Positions 8,255-16,352 of a stretch of 64,000 nt of DNA are shown here, one piece after another. Source of the DNA: Paenibacillus ottowii (GTDB lineage: Bacteria > Bacillota > Bacilli > Paenibacillales > Paenibacillaceae); assembly GCF_006874425.1 (NCBI RefSeq), contig NZ_VIJZ01000004.1, positions 496,001-560,000 on the forward strand, given 5' to 3'. Numbering within the stretch: the stretch's first letter is position 1; the number at the start of each line of letters is the position of its first letter. A program made the translations under genes and the position numbers. The notes under the pieces were generated by a model that was not told the origin of the DNA, made no database searches, and was given only the letters and a program-made list of their open reading frames with translations.

Positions 8255-8689
8255 ATGAGTACCCATTTTTCCGTTAGTATCCATTGTCTGCTTCTTCTGG
8301 CTGAAGGAGCACCCGAGCGAATGACTTCGTCACTTATTGCTTCCAGCATTAATACCAATCCGGTAGTTGTGAGAAGAATTATGAGCCGGCTCAAGCAAGC
8401 GGGTCTGGTGGATTCGTCGCCAGGAGCGCGCGGCTTTCGTCTAAGCATGTCAAGTTCCAACATCAATCTGAAAATGATCTATGAAGCAACCAAGGATGAA
8501 GGTCCGCTGTTCGCCATTCATACCGACAGCAACTGTAATTGCGAGGTTGGCAGGAACATAGACGCTTTGTTGGATGGTTTATACACCGTGGCAGAGCAGA
8601 AAATACAGGCGTTTTTCGAGACCGTTACGTTGCGTGATCTGGAGCAGGCTCTCAAGCAGCGGGTTGGGCAACAAAGTTCATCCGTGTAA
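8255..8689 (+). CDS. Rrf2-family transcriptional regulator
   Basis: A 144-residue winged-helix regulator: residues 1-80 form the Rrf2 DNA-binding domain (SSLIASSINTNPVVVRRIMS then LKQAGLVDSSPGARGF). The central loop carries NCNCEVG, two cysteines in the region where Fe-S members have three, so it is more like the YwnA type. ATG 8255 is preferred over GTG 8246 because AAAGGTGGT (8242-8250) is its ribosome site. Upstream, TATGAT (8196-8201) is followed by a dyad TGGTA-n18-TACCA (8191-8218), a plausible autoregulatory operator. The next gene starts 24 bases after its stop and may be cotranscribed. Confidence 0.82.
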   Translation: MSTHFSVSIHCLLLLAEGAPERMTSSLIASSINTNPVVVRRIMSRLKQAGLVDSSPGARGFRLSMSSSNINLKMIYEATKDEGPLFAIHTDSNCNCEVGRNIDALLDGLYTVAEQKIQAFFETVTLRDLEQALKQRVGQQSSSV

Positions 8690-8713
8690 TGACGTCGCTA
8701 AGGAGAAATTGAT

Positions 8714-9214
8714 ATGAAAATCATCGTACTTTCAGACACTCATATGCCGCATAGAAGCAAAACGCTGCCTAGTCGGCTTGTACAGGAGCTAAAGGGCAGT
8801 GACCTTATTCTCCACGCCGGAGATTGGACGGATTGGTTCGTCTATGAATGTCTAGCTGAATTTGCGCCTGTGCAAGGCATAGTTGGAAACAATGATGGAA
8901 CCGACATCGTGGAGCGTCTAGGTTATCAACGAATCGTTGAAGCCCAAGGCAAGCGAATCGGCATGGTTCATGGTCATGGCTGGCGCGGCTCGACAGAAAA
9001 TATCGCGTTAAACACGTTTAAGGGAGAAACACTGGATTGCCTGATTTATGGACATTCCCATATTCCTGTGGTCAAAAAGATAGATCATCTGCTTGTCCTT
9101 AACCCCGGGTCTCCGACGGACAAACGCGGTGAAGACGAATATTCATTTATCGTGCTGACGATTGAAGGCGGGCGGATGGAAGCACAGCTTGTTCTTTATC
9201 CAGATAAACGTTAA
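8714..9214 (+). CDS. YfcE/MJ0936-type metallophosphoesterase
   Basis: A 166-residue calcineurin-like phosphoesterase with all five metal-binding blocks in order: LSDTHMP (6-12), LHAGDW (35-40), VGNNDG (59-64), HGHGW (84-88) and YGHSHIP (115-121). Small YfcE-type enzymes hydrolyse phosphodiesters in vitro; the natural substrate is unsettled. RBS AAGGAG is eight bases before ATG 8714. It follows the Rrf2 regulator closely and precedes a ferredoxin-like gene by 36 bases, so a three-gene unit is possible. Confidence 0.88.
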   Translation: MKIIVLSDTHMPHRSKTLPSRLVQELKGSDLILHAGDWTDWFVYECLAEFAPVQGIVGNNDGTDIVERLGYQRIVEAQGKRIGMVHGHGWRGSTENIALNTFKGETLDCLIYGHSHIPVVKKIDHLLVLNPGSPTDKRGEDEYSFIVLTIEGGRMEAQLVLYPDKR

Positions 9215-9250
9215 TTTAAAAACCAACAACTGTTGATTAAAGGGGAAGCT

Positions 9251-9577
9251 ATGGCTATTTTTGATTTAGAACCGATGAAGCATCATGTACTGATCTGCAA
9301 TGGAGGCACATGTATGCGACATGAGGGTGAAGAAGTTACCCAAGCAATTCGGGATGAAATTCGTAAACAACAAGCAGAAGCCTATATTCACACAACCAGA
9401 ACTCGTTGTAATGGGCGCTGCCATGATGCGGCCGTTGTAATCGTATATCCGCAAGGGGACTGGTATGGTCAAATGACTCCGGCCTCAGGTACAGAGTTGG
9501 TGCAGAAGCTCGTAGCGGGAGAGAAGCTGGAGCCTCATCTTTTTCATGAGTGTACACGTAAATCCAGCTCGCAATAA
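9251..9577 (+). CDS. Thioredoxin-like [2Fe-2S] ferredoxin
   Basis: A 108-residue protein with cysteines at 16, 21, 53 and 57 (CNGGTC and CNGRC), the C-x4-C...C-x3-C pattern of NuoE and the thioredoxin-fold [2Fe-2S] ferredoxins. It would carry electrons in the cytosol; the partner is not evident nearby. ATG 9251 follows AAAGGGGAA. A longer frame from 9233 lacks a ribosome site. A terminator follows within 31 bases. Confidence 0.82.
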   Translation: MAIFDLEPMKHHVLICNGGTCMRHEGEEVTQAIRDEIRKQQAEAYIHTTRTRCNGRCHDAAVVIVYPQGDWYGQMTPASGTELVQKLVAGEKLEPHLFHECTRKSSSQ

Positions 9578-9607
9578 TCCAGTCAACTATTAATAAAGAA
9601 CATGAGT

Positions 9608-9639
9608 AGAGAAAATCTTTCGGAGATTTTCTCTTTTTT
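9608..9639 (+). terminator. Rho-independent terminator
   Basis: AGAGAAAATCT / AGATTTTCTCT around a TTCGG-type loop, followed by TTTTTT. Confidence 0.85.
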
Positions 9640-9706
9640 GCGTTTAATCCCCGATTTGAAAGGTAAAAGTATACTGTGAACACAATCCGATAGGGAGGGA
9701 AGAAAG

Positions 9707-9985
9707 ATGACCCCATTTGAAGATAATCTACACGGTAAGAATGAGCAAAAAGACCAGACGGGGAGAGAAACGACGGAGTCTAAACATCAGAATCAGCCGA
9801 TTAATCGTGATCATGCGGAGCAGTATCCAACAGATCAGGAAAGCTTATTCGACAGGTTTGAAATTGAGCAGACAGTAGATGCCATTCCCGTAGAGGATTT
9901 AAAGATGGAAAGACAGGAGGAGAGAGACAAGGATGTAACCAAGCACACCTCTTCCAGTGAGAAAAAATATAATGGCAACGTATAA
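9707..9985 (+). CDS. Small hydrophilic hypothetical protein
   Basis: A 92-residue, very polar protein rich in Glu, Asp, Lys, Gln and His, with no hydrophobic core and no cysteine; it is probably disordered. RBS AGGGAGGGA lies just ahead of ATG 9707. I do not recognise a family. Composition resembles small spore or stress proteins of Bacilli, but that is only an impression. It stands alone between a terminator and the nitroreductase promoter. Confidence 0.55.
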   Translation: MTPFEDNLHGKNEQKDQTGRETTESKHQNQPINRDHAEQYPTDQESLFDRFEIEQTVDAIPVEDLKMERQEERDKDVTKHTSSSEKKYNGNV

Positions 9986-10021
9986 TTTTCAACTAACTGG
10001 TAATATTTAAAAAGAAATCTC

Positions 10022-10050
10022 TTGACTTTAAGATATGTGCGATGTATATT
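10022..10050 (+). promoter_or_regulatory. SigA-type promoter of the nitroreductase gene
   Basis: TTGACT (10022-10027), 17-bp spacer, TATATT (10045-10050). Confidence 0.75.
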
Positions 10051-10051
10051 A

Positions 10052-10068
10052 AGTTACGAAAAGTAATT
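10052..10068. promoter_or_regulatory. Candidate HxlR-type operator AGTTAC-n5-GTAATT
   Basis: AGTTACGAAAAGTAATT begins two bases after the -10 box, over the expected transcription start. Its core TAC-n-AAAAGTAA recurs at 12691-12707 ahead of the hxlR gene. TAC...GTA half-sites are what DUF24/HxlR regulators are known to bind. Confidence 0.5.
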
Positions 10069-10091
10069 AATTTTTCTCAGGAGGTAACAAA

Positions 10092-10694
10092 ATGACTAAA
10101 GACTTCTTCACAGCGCTAAAAGACAGACGCTCCTATTATGGCATTAGCAAAGAACAAGTAATTTCTGACCAACGAATTCAAGAGATTGTAGAGGAAGCTG
10201 TGAAGTATACACCTACTTCTTTCAACTCCCAAACTTCACGCGCTGTAGTGTTACTCGGAGAGCATCATGACAAACTGTGGAATATTACAGAAGATATTCT
10301 GCGGGAAGTGGTAGGCAATGAAGAACAATTCAAATCTACTGCTGAGAAAATGAATGGTTTCCGCAGCGGTTACGGAACAGTGTTGTTTTTTGAAGACAAC
10401 AACGTGATCGCTGGTCTGCAACAACAATTTGAAGCATATGCGGACAATTTCCCAATCTGGGCCAATCAATCTAACGGCATGCTGCAATTGGTGGTATGGA
10501 CGGCTCTGGAGCAAGAAGGACTCGGTGCGTCCCTTCAGCATTACAACCCACTGATCGATGAAAAAGTGAAAAACGAATGGAACATTCCTGAGCATTGGAA
10601 ACTGATTGCTGAAATGCCATTTGGTAAACCGACCTTCCAACCAGGCGACAAGGAATTCCAACCTATTGAAGAACGCGTAAAAACATTTAAATAA
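10092..10694 (+). CDS. Nitroreductase family protein (YdgI/Frm2-like)
   Basis: A 200-residue FMN-dependent nitroreductase-fold protein. The N-terminal FFTALKDRRSYYGIS, the FMN-phosphate region VKYTPTSFNSQTSRAVVL, and GLGASLQHYNPLID fit the YdgI/HBN1/Frm2 subgroup. Such enzymes reduce nitro or quinone compounds with NAD(P)H. RBS AGGAGGT is six bases from ATG 10092. It has its own strong promoter with a palindromic motif over the start site, so it is probably inducible by electrophiles or quinones through the HxlR regulator 1.6 kb away (inference). Confidence 0.85.
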   Translation: MTKDFFTALKDRRSYYGISKEQVISDQRIQEIVEEAVKYTPTSFNSQTSRAVVLLGEHHDKLWNITEDILREVVGNEEQFKSTAEKMNGFRSGYGTVLFFEDNNVIAGLQQQFEAYADNFPIWANQSNGMLQLVVWTALEQEGLGASLQHYNPLIDEKVKNEWNIPEHWKLIAEMPFGKPTFQPGDKEFQPIEERVKTFK

Positions 10695-10731
10695 TGATTA
10701 CCATAGTATAATGAGTCAGATTCCATCTGAG

Positions 10732-10764
10732 AACAGCACTGCGGATAATCCACAGTGCTGTTTG
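10732..10764 (+). terminator. Terminator-like hairpin after the nitroreductase gene
   Basis: AACAGCACTG / CAGTGCTGTT with a GGAT/ATCC inner pair; the T-tract is short (TTTG). Confidence 0.6.
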
Positions 10765-10928
10765 CCATTCCATTTTTTAAGGAATGTGACCTTTTTGACC
10801 ATGGGGAACAAGGTTAATTCATCTGTAAATGGGTGATATTATGTTTGAAATTGGATGAGAAGTTTACATAAGTGTGATTGCTTTTTTGTAGATGTTTATT
10901 TGCGCGCATTTGAAGGAGGAATTATGGC

Positions 10929-11852
10929 ATGAACTACGATTGCATTATTGTCGGTGGGGGGATCGCCGGACTGCAAGCAGCGATTCAATTGGGCAGATAC
11001 AGCAGTCATCGGGTACTTGTGATAGATTCGGGCTATGGTCGATCAACGCTGTGCCAGCAGTATCATAATATTTTGGGCTTTCCAGACGGGATTTCTGGTG
11101 ACGAGCTACGACGACTCGGACGTAGTGAAGCCACGAAGCTAGGCGCAGAATTTATTGATGGCAAGGCGGTAAAAGCGATCAAGCGAGATGAGCTTTTTAA
11201 CATTGAAGTGGAGACAGGTTTAGTATATACGTCAAAAACGCTATTATTAGCCACAGGGCTAACGGACCGTTTTCCAAAACTGGAAGGGTTACAAGCCTGC
11301 TTGGGCAACAGTGTGTATGTATGCCCGGACTGTGACGGATACGAGGTCCAGGATCGCAGGACGGTCGTGATGGGGGCGGGCAAAGAGGGAGCTTCCATGG
11401 CTTTAATTTTGTCAGCACGTACCGATCAACTGGTTTATGTCAATCATGAGCGTTCAGAAGTACCGAACGAGCTGATCGTCAAGCTGCGGGAAAAAGGGAT
11501 CGAATATAAGGAGTCAGCCATTATTGAGATTATCACCGGACAACCGGGCTGTTTTGAGGGAGTGCAGTTGGCTGATGGACAAGTCGTTCGAGCAGAACGG
11601 GGCTTCTTAGCTTTTGGAAGCAACCATGTTCATTCAGAGCTGGCGGAGCAACTAGGTGTCCGTCTGCTGCACAACAAGCATATTGAGACTCATCCCCGCA
11701 GCAAAATGACCAACGTGGAGAATGTGTGGGTTGCCGGAGACTTAGGGGCTCATGCCGAGCAAGCGACTGTAGCGATGGGAGAAGGAGCGATGTCAGCAAT
11801 CTGGATACACAAGGTATTATCCGGGATGAAAACAAAAGTACCGCAACTCTGA
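10929..11852 (+). CDS. Thioredoxin-reductase-like FAD/NAD(P) oxidoreductase
   Basis: A 307-residue two-dinucleotide-fold flavoprotein: FAD motif DCIIVGGGIAGLQAA (4-18), redox centre CPDCDGYE near residue 134 (CxxC as in TrxB), NAD(P) motif VVMGAGKEGA, and the C-terminal FAD motif VWVAGDLGAHA. Family members pass electrons from NAD(P)H to a disulphide or small thiol protein; the partner here is unknown. AAGGAGGA (10913-10920) serves ATG 10929. A two-codon ORF ATG GCA TGA at 10924 overlaps the start, an odd arrangement that may lower or couple initiation. The stop codon lies inside a small hairpin (11840-11862). Confidence 0.85.
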   Translation: MNYDCIIVGGGIAGLQAAIQLGRYSSHRVLVIDSGYGRSTLCQQYHNILGFPDGISGDELRRLGRSEATKLGAEFIDGKAVKAIKRDELFNIEVETGLVYTSKTLLLATGLTDRFPKLEGLQACLGNSVYVCPDCDGYEVQDRRTVVMGAGKEGASMALILSARTDQLVYVNHERSEVPNELIVKLREKGIEYKESAIIEIITGQPGCFEGVQLADGQVVRAERGFLAFGSNHVHSELAEQLGVRLLHNKHIETHPRSKMTNVENVWVAGDLGAHAEQATVAMGEGAMSAIWIHKVLSGMKTKVPQL

Positions 11853-11862
11853 GAGCTGCGGT
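11840..11862. terminator. Hairpin spanning the stop codon between convergent genes
   Basis: ACCGCAACTC / GAGCTGCGGT then TTTAG; it contains the TGA of the flavoprotein gene and abuts the stop of the convergent gene. Confidence 0.45.
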
Positions 11863-12192
11863 TTAGAACGATGGGCGTGTACTTGGTTGAAGATGAGGCT
11901 CGAAGCGTCTTAATTGATCGCTCATGCCATACTTGCGTAAAATTTCCGTCTGTTTGGTACCGATGAGATCAAAATGAGGATAGGGCTGACGCTGATGTAT
12001 ATATTGAGGGTCCAATCCGTTATGGTTGCACCATAAGCGCAGCTTATCCAAGTTAGAACAGCCCACCTTGGTGACCGTTGTAATGCCTGGAAAACGGTCA
12101 TCCAGCCAGTAATGCGTCAGAAAAGCAATCTCGCCACGGCTGACTTCTCTTTTCCAGCTCAGCAGTTCCTGCCGGGTAATGCCAAATGCCAT
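11863..12192 (-). CDS. Conserved hypothetical protein, YneQ-like
   Basis: A 109-residue soluble protein with the pattern MAFGITRQELLSWKREV...EIAFLTHYWLDDRFPG...VTKVGC...YPHFDLIG, which recalls the uncharacterised B. subtilis YneQ. Function is unknown. I chose ATG 12192, preceded by GGAAAGGATGAG, rather than the upstream ATG at 12228. It has invariant-looking His, Trp and Cys residues that could be catalytic, but nothing in the neighbourhood suggests a reaction. Confidence 0.65.
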   Translation of the reverse strand: MAFGITRQELLSWKREVSRGEIAFLTHYWLDDRFPGITTVTKVGCSNLDKLRLWCNHNGLDPQYIHQRQPYPHFDLIGTKQTEILRKYGMSDQLRRFEPHLQPSTRPSF

Positions 12193-12297
12193 CGGTCTCA
12201 TCCTTTCCTGGCTCATTCCTGAAATCATGTGCTATTGCTGCGATTGTCCCATTATTTACGTTTTACTGCTTGTATTATGATCCACATGGAGTAACAC

Positions 12298-12332
12298 AAT
12301 AACAGGAGAGCGAGTGGCGATCTCCTGTTATT
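12298..12332. terminator. 12-bp perfect inverted repeat at the 3' end of hxlR
   Basis: AATAACAGGAGA / TCTCCTGTTATT around 11 bases. It sits right after the hxlR stop codon (minus strand). There is no T-tract, so it may act as an mRNA end stabiliser or weak terminator. Confidence 0.55.
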
Positions 12333-12335
12333 GGT

Positions 12336-12656
12336 TTAGAGCCATCTTTCGGCCCAGCTCTCCACACCATTCAATGCATCACCTAGCTCTTTACCTTTAC
12401 GTGTCAGCGAATATTCGGTACGTACAGGCCGCTCTGTGATGACATTGCGAAGGATTAGGCCCGAAAGCTCTAGTTCCTTGATGCGCTCGTTCAGCATGCG
12501 TTTGCTAAGGTCAGGTATGGAAACTTGAATTTCACTAAATCGTTTGGGATGTTCCATCAAAGTATGAATGATGAGAGCGGTCCATTTTTTGCTGATGATC
12601 TGAAAGGACTGTTCTACCTTACCGCACAAAAGCTTGGGCTGCCTGTCGTCGCTCAT
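12336..12656 (-). CDS. HxlR/DUF24-family regulator with conserved N-terminal Cys
   Basis: A 106-residue winged-helix protein: CGKVEQSFQIISKKWTALII (11-30), PKRFSEIQVSIPDLSKRML then NERIKELELSGLI, and the wing ERPVRTEYSLTRKG. Cys11 is where YodB, CatR and HypR carry the thiol that senses quinones, diamide or hypochlorite. Two direct copies of a 17-bp motif lie upstream (12691-12726), suggesting autoregulation. The related motif at the nitroreductase promoter makes that gene a probable target. Confidence 0.85.
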   Translation of the reverse strand: MSDDRQPKLLCGKVEQSFQIISKKWTALIIHTLMEHPKRFSEIQVSIPDLSKRMLNERIKELELSGLILRNVITERPVRTEYSLTRKGKELGDALNGVESWAERWL

Positions 12657-12690
12657 CTGAATCCCCTCAATTTCATTGTTGTTTTAAACA

Positions 12691-12726
12691 GTATACTAAA
12701 AGTAACTCTGTATACCAATAGTAACT
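12691..12726. promoter_or_regulatory. Tandem 17-bp operator-like repeats upstream of hxlR
   Basis: GTATACTAAAAGTAACT (12691-12707) and GTATACCAATAGTAACT (12710-12726) differ at two positions and are spaced 19 bp apart. Each reads TAC-n5-GTAACT, i.e. a TAC/GTA half-site pair as expected for an HxlR dimer. Confidence 0.6.
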
Positions 12727-12793
12727 ATAATGCTTTGTATCAACTGTGACAATTTTAACAGTTTTTTCTCTTTCATATCATCAATCATACCAC

Positions 12794-12807
12794 AGAAAAC
12801 GTTATCA
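12794..12807. promoter_or_regulatory. Candidate cre (CcpA) site upstream of zwf
   Basis: AGAAAACGTTATCA matches the consensus TGWAANCGNTNWCA at 13 of 14 positions by eye. It lies 43 bp before the -35 box of zwf. Confidence 0.4.
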
Positions 12808-12849
12808 TTACAGGATATATCGAATGTTCACGATTTCGCTAAAATTTGA

Positions 12850-12879
12850 TTGACTTGCCCCTTATTTTGGGTGTATTAT
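12850..12879 (+). promoter_or_regulatory. SigA-type promoter of zwf
   Basis: TTGACT (12850-12855), 18-bp spacer, TATTAT (12874-12879). Confidence 0.65.
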
Positions 12880-12947
12880 GGGTTACGTTAATTCCTCAGG
12901 TAACTTTTAATAACCTCATCTTTTATAATGGGAAGAAGGAATATTTC

Positions 12948-14450
12948 ATGGATTCAATGACATTTGTCTTATTTGGAGCGACAGGGGATTTGGCCAAACG
13001 CAAAATTTACCCTGCCTTGTATAATTTGTTTGTAGAAGGTAAAATTCCGGCTTCCTTTTCTGTAATTGGGATGGGGCGTCGTGAAGTGGCTAACGAGCAA
13101 TTTCAAAATAATGTAGAGCAATCCATTAAGGATTTTTCCAGACATGTGAACGATGACCGTGCACAGATGGATCAGTTCTTAAGTGCTTTCCGTTACTGTG
13201 CATTGAACGTTAACCACCCGGAAGATTATAAAAAGCTGCTACAGCTTGCTGAGCAACGTGAAAATGACTTGGGAATTCCGGGGAACCGCATGTTTTACTT
13301 ATCGGTGGCACCGGAATTTTTTGATGTGATTGCCCACAACATTCGCGAAAGCGGTTTGGCAGAAACAAAGGGTTGGAAACGACTCATTATTGAAAAACCA
13401 TTTGGGCATGATTTGGAATCGGCTCGTGAGCTGAATGATCGCCTGAGCAGAACCTTTGCTGAGGATGAGATTTATCGTATTGACCATTACTTAGGTAAGC
13501 CGATGGTTCAAAACCTCGAAGCCTTGAAATTTGCTAATCCATTGCTTCAAGGGGTATGGAACAATCAATACATTGCTAATATACAAATTACCGCTTCTGA
13601 GACTGTAGGCGTAGAGGAGCGAGCAGGGTACTACGATCACTCCGGCGCTATTCGTGATATGGTACAAAATCACATGCTGCAGGTGCTGATGATGACGGCT
13701 ATGAACAAGCCGGGACATATCACGGCAGATCAAGTGCGGGACGAAAAAAGTAAGGTAATGGACGCGCTTCGTGCCCTTGATCCTTCCGATATTGCTTCCA
13801 ACGTAGTTAGAGGACAATATACCGCAGGTGAGATCAACGGAAAAGCAGTTCCTTCCTATAAAGAGGAGCCGGACATCGGACCTGATTCGCAAAATGATAC
13901 GTTCATTTCAGCCCGCCTTTGGATTGACAATGAACAATGGTCGGGTGTGCCGTTCTATATTCGTACTGGTAAACGAATGAAAGAAAAATCCACTCGTATC
14001 GTCGTGGAATTTAAAAAGGATATTACAGACCCTTATGCTGCTCAAGGGCAACCGACAGACCCGAACTTGCTGATCATCCATGTTAACCCGGATGAAAAGG
14101 TAACGCTTCGTCTCAACAGTAGAGATCCGCTAAACAACGGCCAGTTAGAGACGGTTCTGATGAATTATCATTCCGAGGCTAAGGATGTTCCAGAAGCCTA
14201 TGAACGTCTCATCTTTGATGCGCTGCGCGGCGATTCCACCTTTTTTGCTCATTGGAACGAAGTGGAGCTTTCATGGGTGTGGGTTGAACCCGTACTCGAA
14301 GCCTTTGCCCGTGGCGAAGTTCCGCTTCACACGTATGCGGCAGGCTCTTACGGCCCAGCAGCTTCTGATAAATTGTTGGAAGAGCAAGGCTTTACATGGT
14401 GGTTGGACGAAAAGTCCGAAAGTGCTGAAAAAGCAGTCGTTCGTTCTTAA
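12948..14450 (+). CDS. zwf: Glucose-6-phosphate 1-dehydrogenase
   Basis: A 500-residue cytosolic enzyme oxidising glucose-6-phosphate to 6-phosphogluconolactone with NADP+, first step of the oxidative pentose phosphate pathway. Visible: nucleotide motif GATGDLAKRK (10-19), EKPFG (149-153), substrate motif RIDHYLGKP (177-185, where KE is commoner than KP), and the catalytic His of RDMVQNHMLQ (His242). ATG 12948 follows GAAGAAGGA; a longer frame from 12846 has no ribosome site. gnd follows 55 bases later in the same direction, so the two are probably cotranscribed. Confidence 0.95.
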   Translation: MDSMTFVLFGATGDLAKRKIYPALYNLFVEGKIPASFSVIGMGRREVANEQFQNNVEQSIKDFSRHVNDDRAQMDQFLSAFRYCALNVNHPEDYKKLLQLAEQRENDLGIPGNRMFYLSVAPEFFDVIAHNIRESGLAETKGWKRLIIEKPFGHDLESARELNDRLSRTFAEDEIYRIDHYLGKPMVQNLEALKFANPLLQGVWNNQYIANIQITASETVGVEERAGYYDHSGAIRDMVQNHMLQVLMMTAMNKPGHITADQVRDEKSKVMDALRALDPSDIASNVVRGQYTAGEINGKAVPSYKEEPDIGPDSQNDTFISARLWIDNEQWSGVPFYIRTGKRMKEKSTRIVVEFKKDITDPYAAQGQPTDPNLLIIHVNPDEKVTLRLNSRDPLNNGQLETVLMNYHSEAKDVPEAYERLIFDALRGDSTFFAHWNEVELSWVWVEPVLEAFARGEVPLHTYAAGSYGPAASDKLLEEQGFTWWLDEKSESAEKAVVRS

Positions 14451-14505
14451 TCCAACCCAAAAGTAGGTACAAAAATATATTTTGCTACGGCAGGAGGCCT
14501 TTATA

Positions 14506-15399
14506 ATGCAAGTAGGATTAATTGGTTTGGGAAAAATGGGTTTGAATCTTGGTAAAAACTTGATCGATCATAAGCACGAAGTTGTAGCTTACGACGTCAA
14601 TGCAGCTGCAATCCAAGAAATGAAGGACTATGGAGCTACAGGTGCTTCTACTTTGGAAGAGCTTGTGCAAGCAACTCAATCCCCGAGAGTACTGTGGATC
14701 ATGGTTCCTCACCAAATCGTGGATTCTGTGCTGGATCAGCTTCAACCCATGTTGTCCAAAGGGGACATCATTATTGAAGGCGGAAATTCTCATTACAAAG
14801 AATCCATTGCTCGCCATGCTCGTCTGAAAGAATACGGTATCAGCTTCATGGATGCAGGAACTTCCGGCGGGATGGAAGGTGCACGCAATGGTGCTTGTTA
14901 CATGATCGGTGGCGATCCAGAAGCCTGGGCAGTTGTTGAGCCGATTTTCCGCGATACAGCGGTGGAAAATGGTTATTTGTATGCAGGTAAATCCGGTAGC
15001 GGACATTTTCTGAAAATGGTTCACAATGGTGTGGAATACGGTATGATGGCTTCCATTGGTGAAGGCTTTGAAGTACTTGAGAAAAGTAACTTTGACTTTG
15101 ATTATGAACAAGTAGCGCGCGTGTGGAACAATGGTTCTGTTATCCGCTCTTGGCTAATGGGCTTGACTGAACGCGCATTTTCCAAAGATGCAAACCTGGA
15201 CGAAATCCGCGGGGTTATGCACTCTTCCGGTGAAGGTAAATGGACGGTTGAGGAAGCGCTGGACCTTCAAGCAGCAACTCCGGTCATTGCCTTGTCCTTG
15301 CTGATGCGCTACCGTTCGCTGGATGTCGATACATTCAACGGAAAAGTAGTTGCAGCGCTGCGTAATGAATTTGGCGGCCATGCTGTAGAAAAGAAGTAA
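14506..15399 (+). CDS. gnd: 6-phosphogluconate dehydrogenase, short (YqeC) form
   Basis: A 297-residue enzyme converting 6-phosphogluconate to ribulose-5-phosphate and CO2. Motifs: GLGKMG (7-12), NAD-binding; EGGNSHYKES; substrate motif DAGTSGGMEGARNGACYMIGG cut here to its parts DAGTSGG and GACYMIGG; catalytic Lys in SGSGHFLKMVHNGVEYGMM region. It lacks the ~170-residue C-terminal extension of the 470-residue NADP form, so it belongs to the short class exemplified by YqeC, usually NAD-preferring. CAGGAGG precedes ATG 14506. It follows zwf directly. Confidence 0.92.
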   Translation: MQVGLIGLGKMGLNLGKNLIDHKHEVVAYDVNAAAIQEMKDYGATGASTLEELVQATQSPRVLWIMVPHQIVDSVLDQLQPMLSKGDIIIEGGNSHYKESIARHARLKEYGISFMDAGTSGGMEGARNGACYMIGGDPEAWAVVEPIFRDTAVENGYLYAGKSGSGHFLKMVHNGVEYGMMASIGEGFEVLEKSNFDFDYEQVARVWNNGSVIRSWLMGLTERAFSKDANLDEIRGVMHSSGEGKWTVEEALDLQAATPVIALSLLMRYRSLDVDTFNGKVVAALRNEFGGHAVEKK

Positions 15400-15424
15400 T
15401 AATAACGTTATAAGTTAGCATCTA

Positions 15425-15460
15425 TCCCCGTAGCTTTATGACTGCGGGGATATTGCTATA
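15425..15460 (+). terminator. Terminator-like hairpin after gnd
   Basis: TATCCCCG / CGGGGATA around a 14-base loop, followed by an A+T-rich, T-containing tract. Confidence 0.6.
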
Positions 15461-15559
15461 TATTTTGAGCATCAGGTTTTTTGTAAAATCCTCACTTATG
15501 CATATTTTTCCTTGTATATCCGCACAATAGGTAAAAAAAGGCGGAAGGATGACTTGCAT

Positions 15560-16234
15560 ATGTGCAAAAGATTTTCGTTATCGGCTGATTTAGATGAGGT
15601 AAGGGACCATTTTGGTATACAACGGGTGATGTATTATTATAAAACACGTTATAATATGAGTCCCACTCAGCATGTTCCAATTGTGCTGCATCAGGATGGA
15701 GAACGAGTGCTTGATGAATTTCGCTGGGGGTTTATTCCCTATTGGGGCAAGGATTGTGTCAATGCAGACCTGAATACCGTTCGGGTAAATCCTAGCTATC
15801 GCAAGATGGCGGAAACCCGTCGCTGCATTATTCCTTGCAATGGATTTTATTATTGGCGGAAATTAGGCAAACGCATGTGTGCCGTCCGAGTGGTACTGCC
15901 GGAGCAGAAGATGTTTGCGGTCGCGGGGCTGTATGAAATATGGCAGGATAGTCGAAAGGAACCGTTACGCACCTGTACGATGATGACGGTTCAGGCCAAT
16001 ACGGATATACGTGAATTTGACAGTCGTATGCCAGCTATTTTGGAAGCAGATCAAATAGATTCATGGCTAGATCCGTCGATTCAGAACATTGATGAGCTGC
16101 TGCCTTTATTGCGCACGTATGAGCAGGGTGATATGAGCATCTATCCGGTGACCCCGCTGGTGGCTAATGATGGACTTGATAGCCGTGAATGCATTCAGGA
16201 AATGGATTTGCAGTGGTCCTGGATTAAACCTTAA
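15560..16234 (+). CDS. SRAP (YedK/HMCES-type) protein with altered catalytic residues
   Basis: A 224-residue SOS-response-associated peptidase domain protein. Family members cap abasic sites in single-stranded DNA through Cys2. Here the frame starts MCKRFSL, so Cys2 is kept, and the Asn of the NADLNT motif (N68) is kept. The Glu of the canonical GFYEW/GWFEW motif is Tyr98 (GFYYW), and the His of the canonical HxRMP motif is Asp154 (FDSRMPAIL). In E. coli YedK these two residues (Glu105, His160) act in ring opening and crosslink reversal. ATG 15560 puts Cys at position 2 as the chemistry requires. No lexA-type box was found. Confidence 0.82.
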   Translation: MCKRFSLSADLDEVRDHFGIQRVMYYYKTRYNMSPTQHVPIVLHQDGERVLDEFRWGFIPYWGKDCVNADLNTVRVNPSYRKMAETRRCIIPCNGFYYWRKLGKRMCAVRVVLPEQKMFAVAGLYEIWQDSRKEPLRTCTMMTVQANTDIREFDSRMPAILEADQIDSWLDPSIQNIDELLPLLRTYEQGDMSIYPVTPLVANDGLDSRECIQEMDLQWSWIKP

Positions 16235-16352
16235 ACGTATGAAGATTTATATGCATTATTGATCATAAGCTTCCCGCCGCCTGCATAGGTATGTATTGGG
16301 GAACAAGCGTCATAATCCGGGGAGAGGGGAAACGGCCGAAGGAGTATCTCAT

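Noticed and set aside
14518..15111. 197-codon minus-strand frame opposite gnd
   Set aside because: No ribosome site, His/Cys/Phe-rich composition, and fully covered by a well-recognised enzyme gene.
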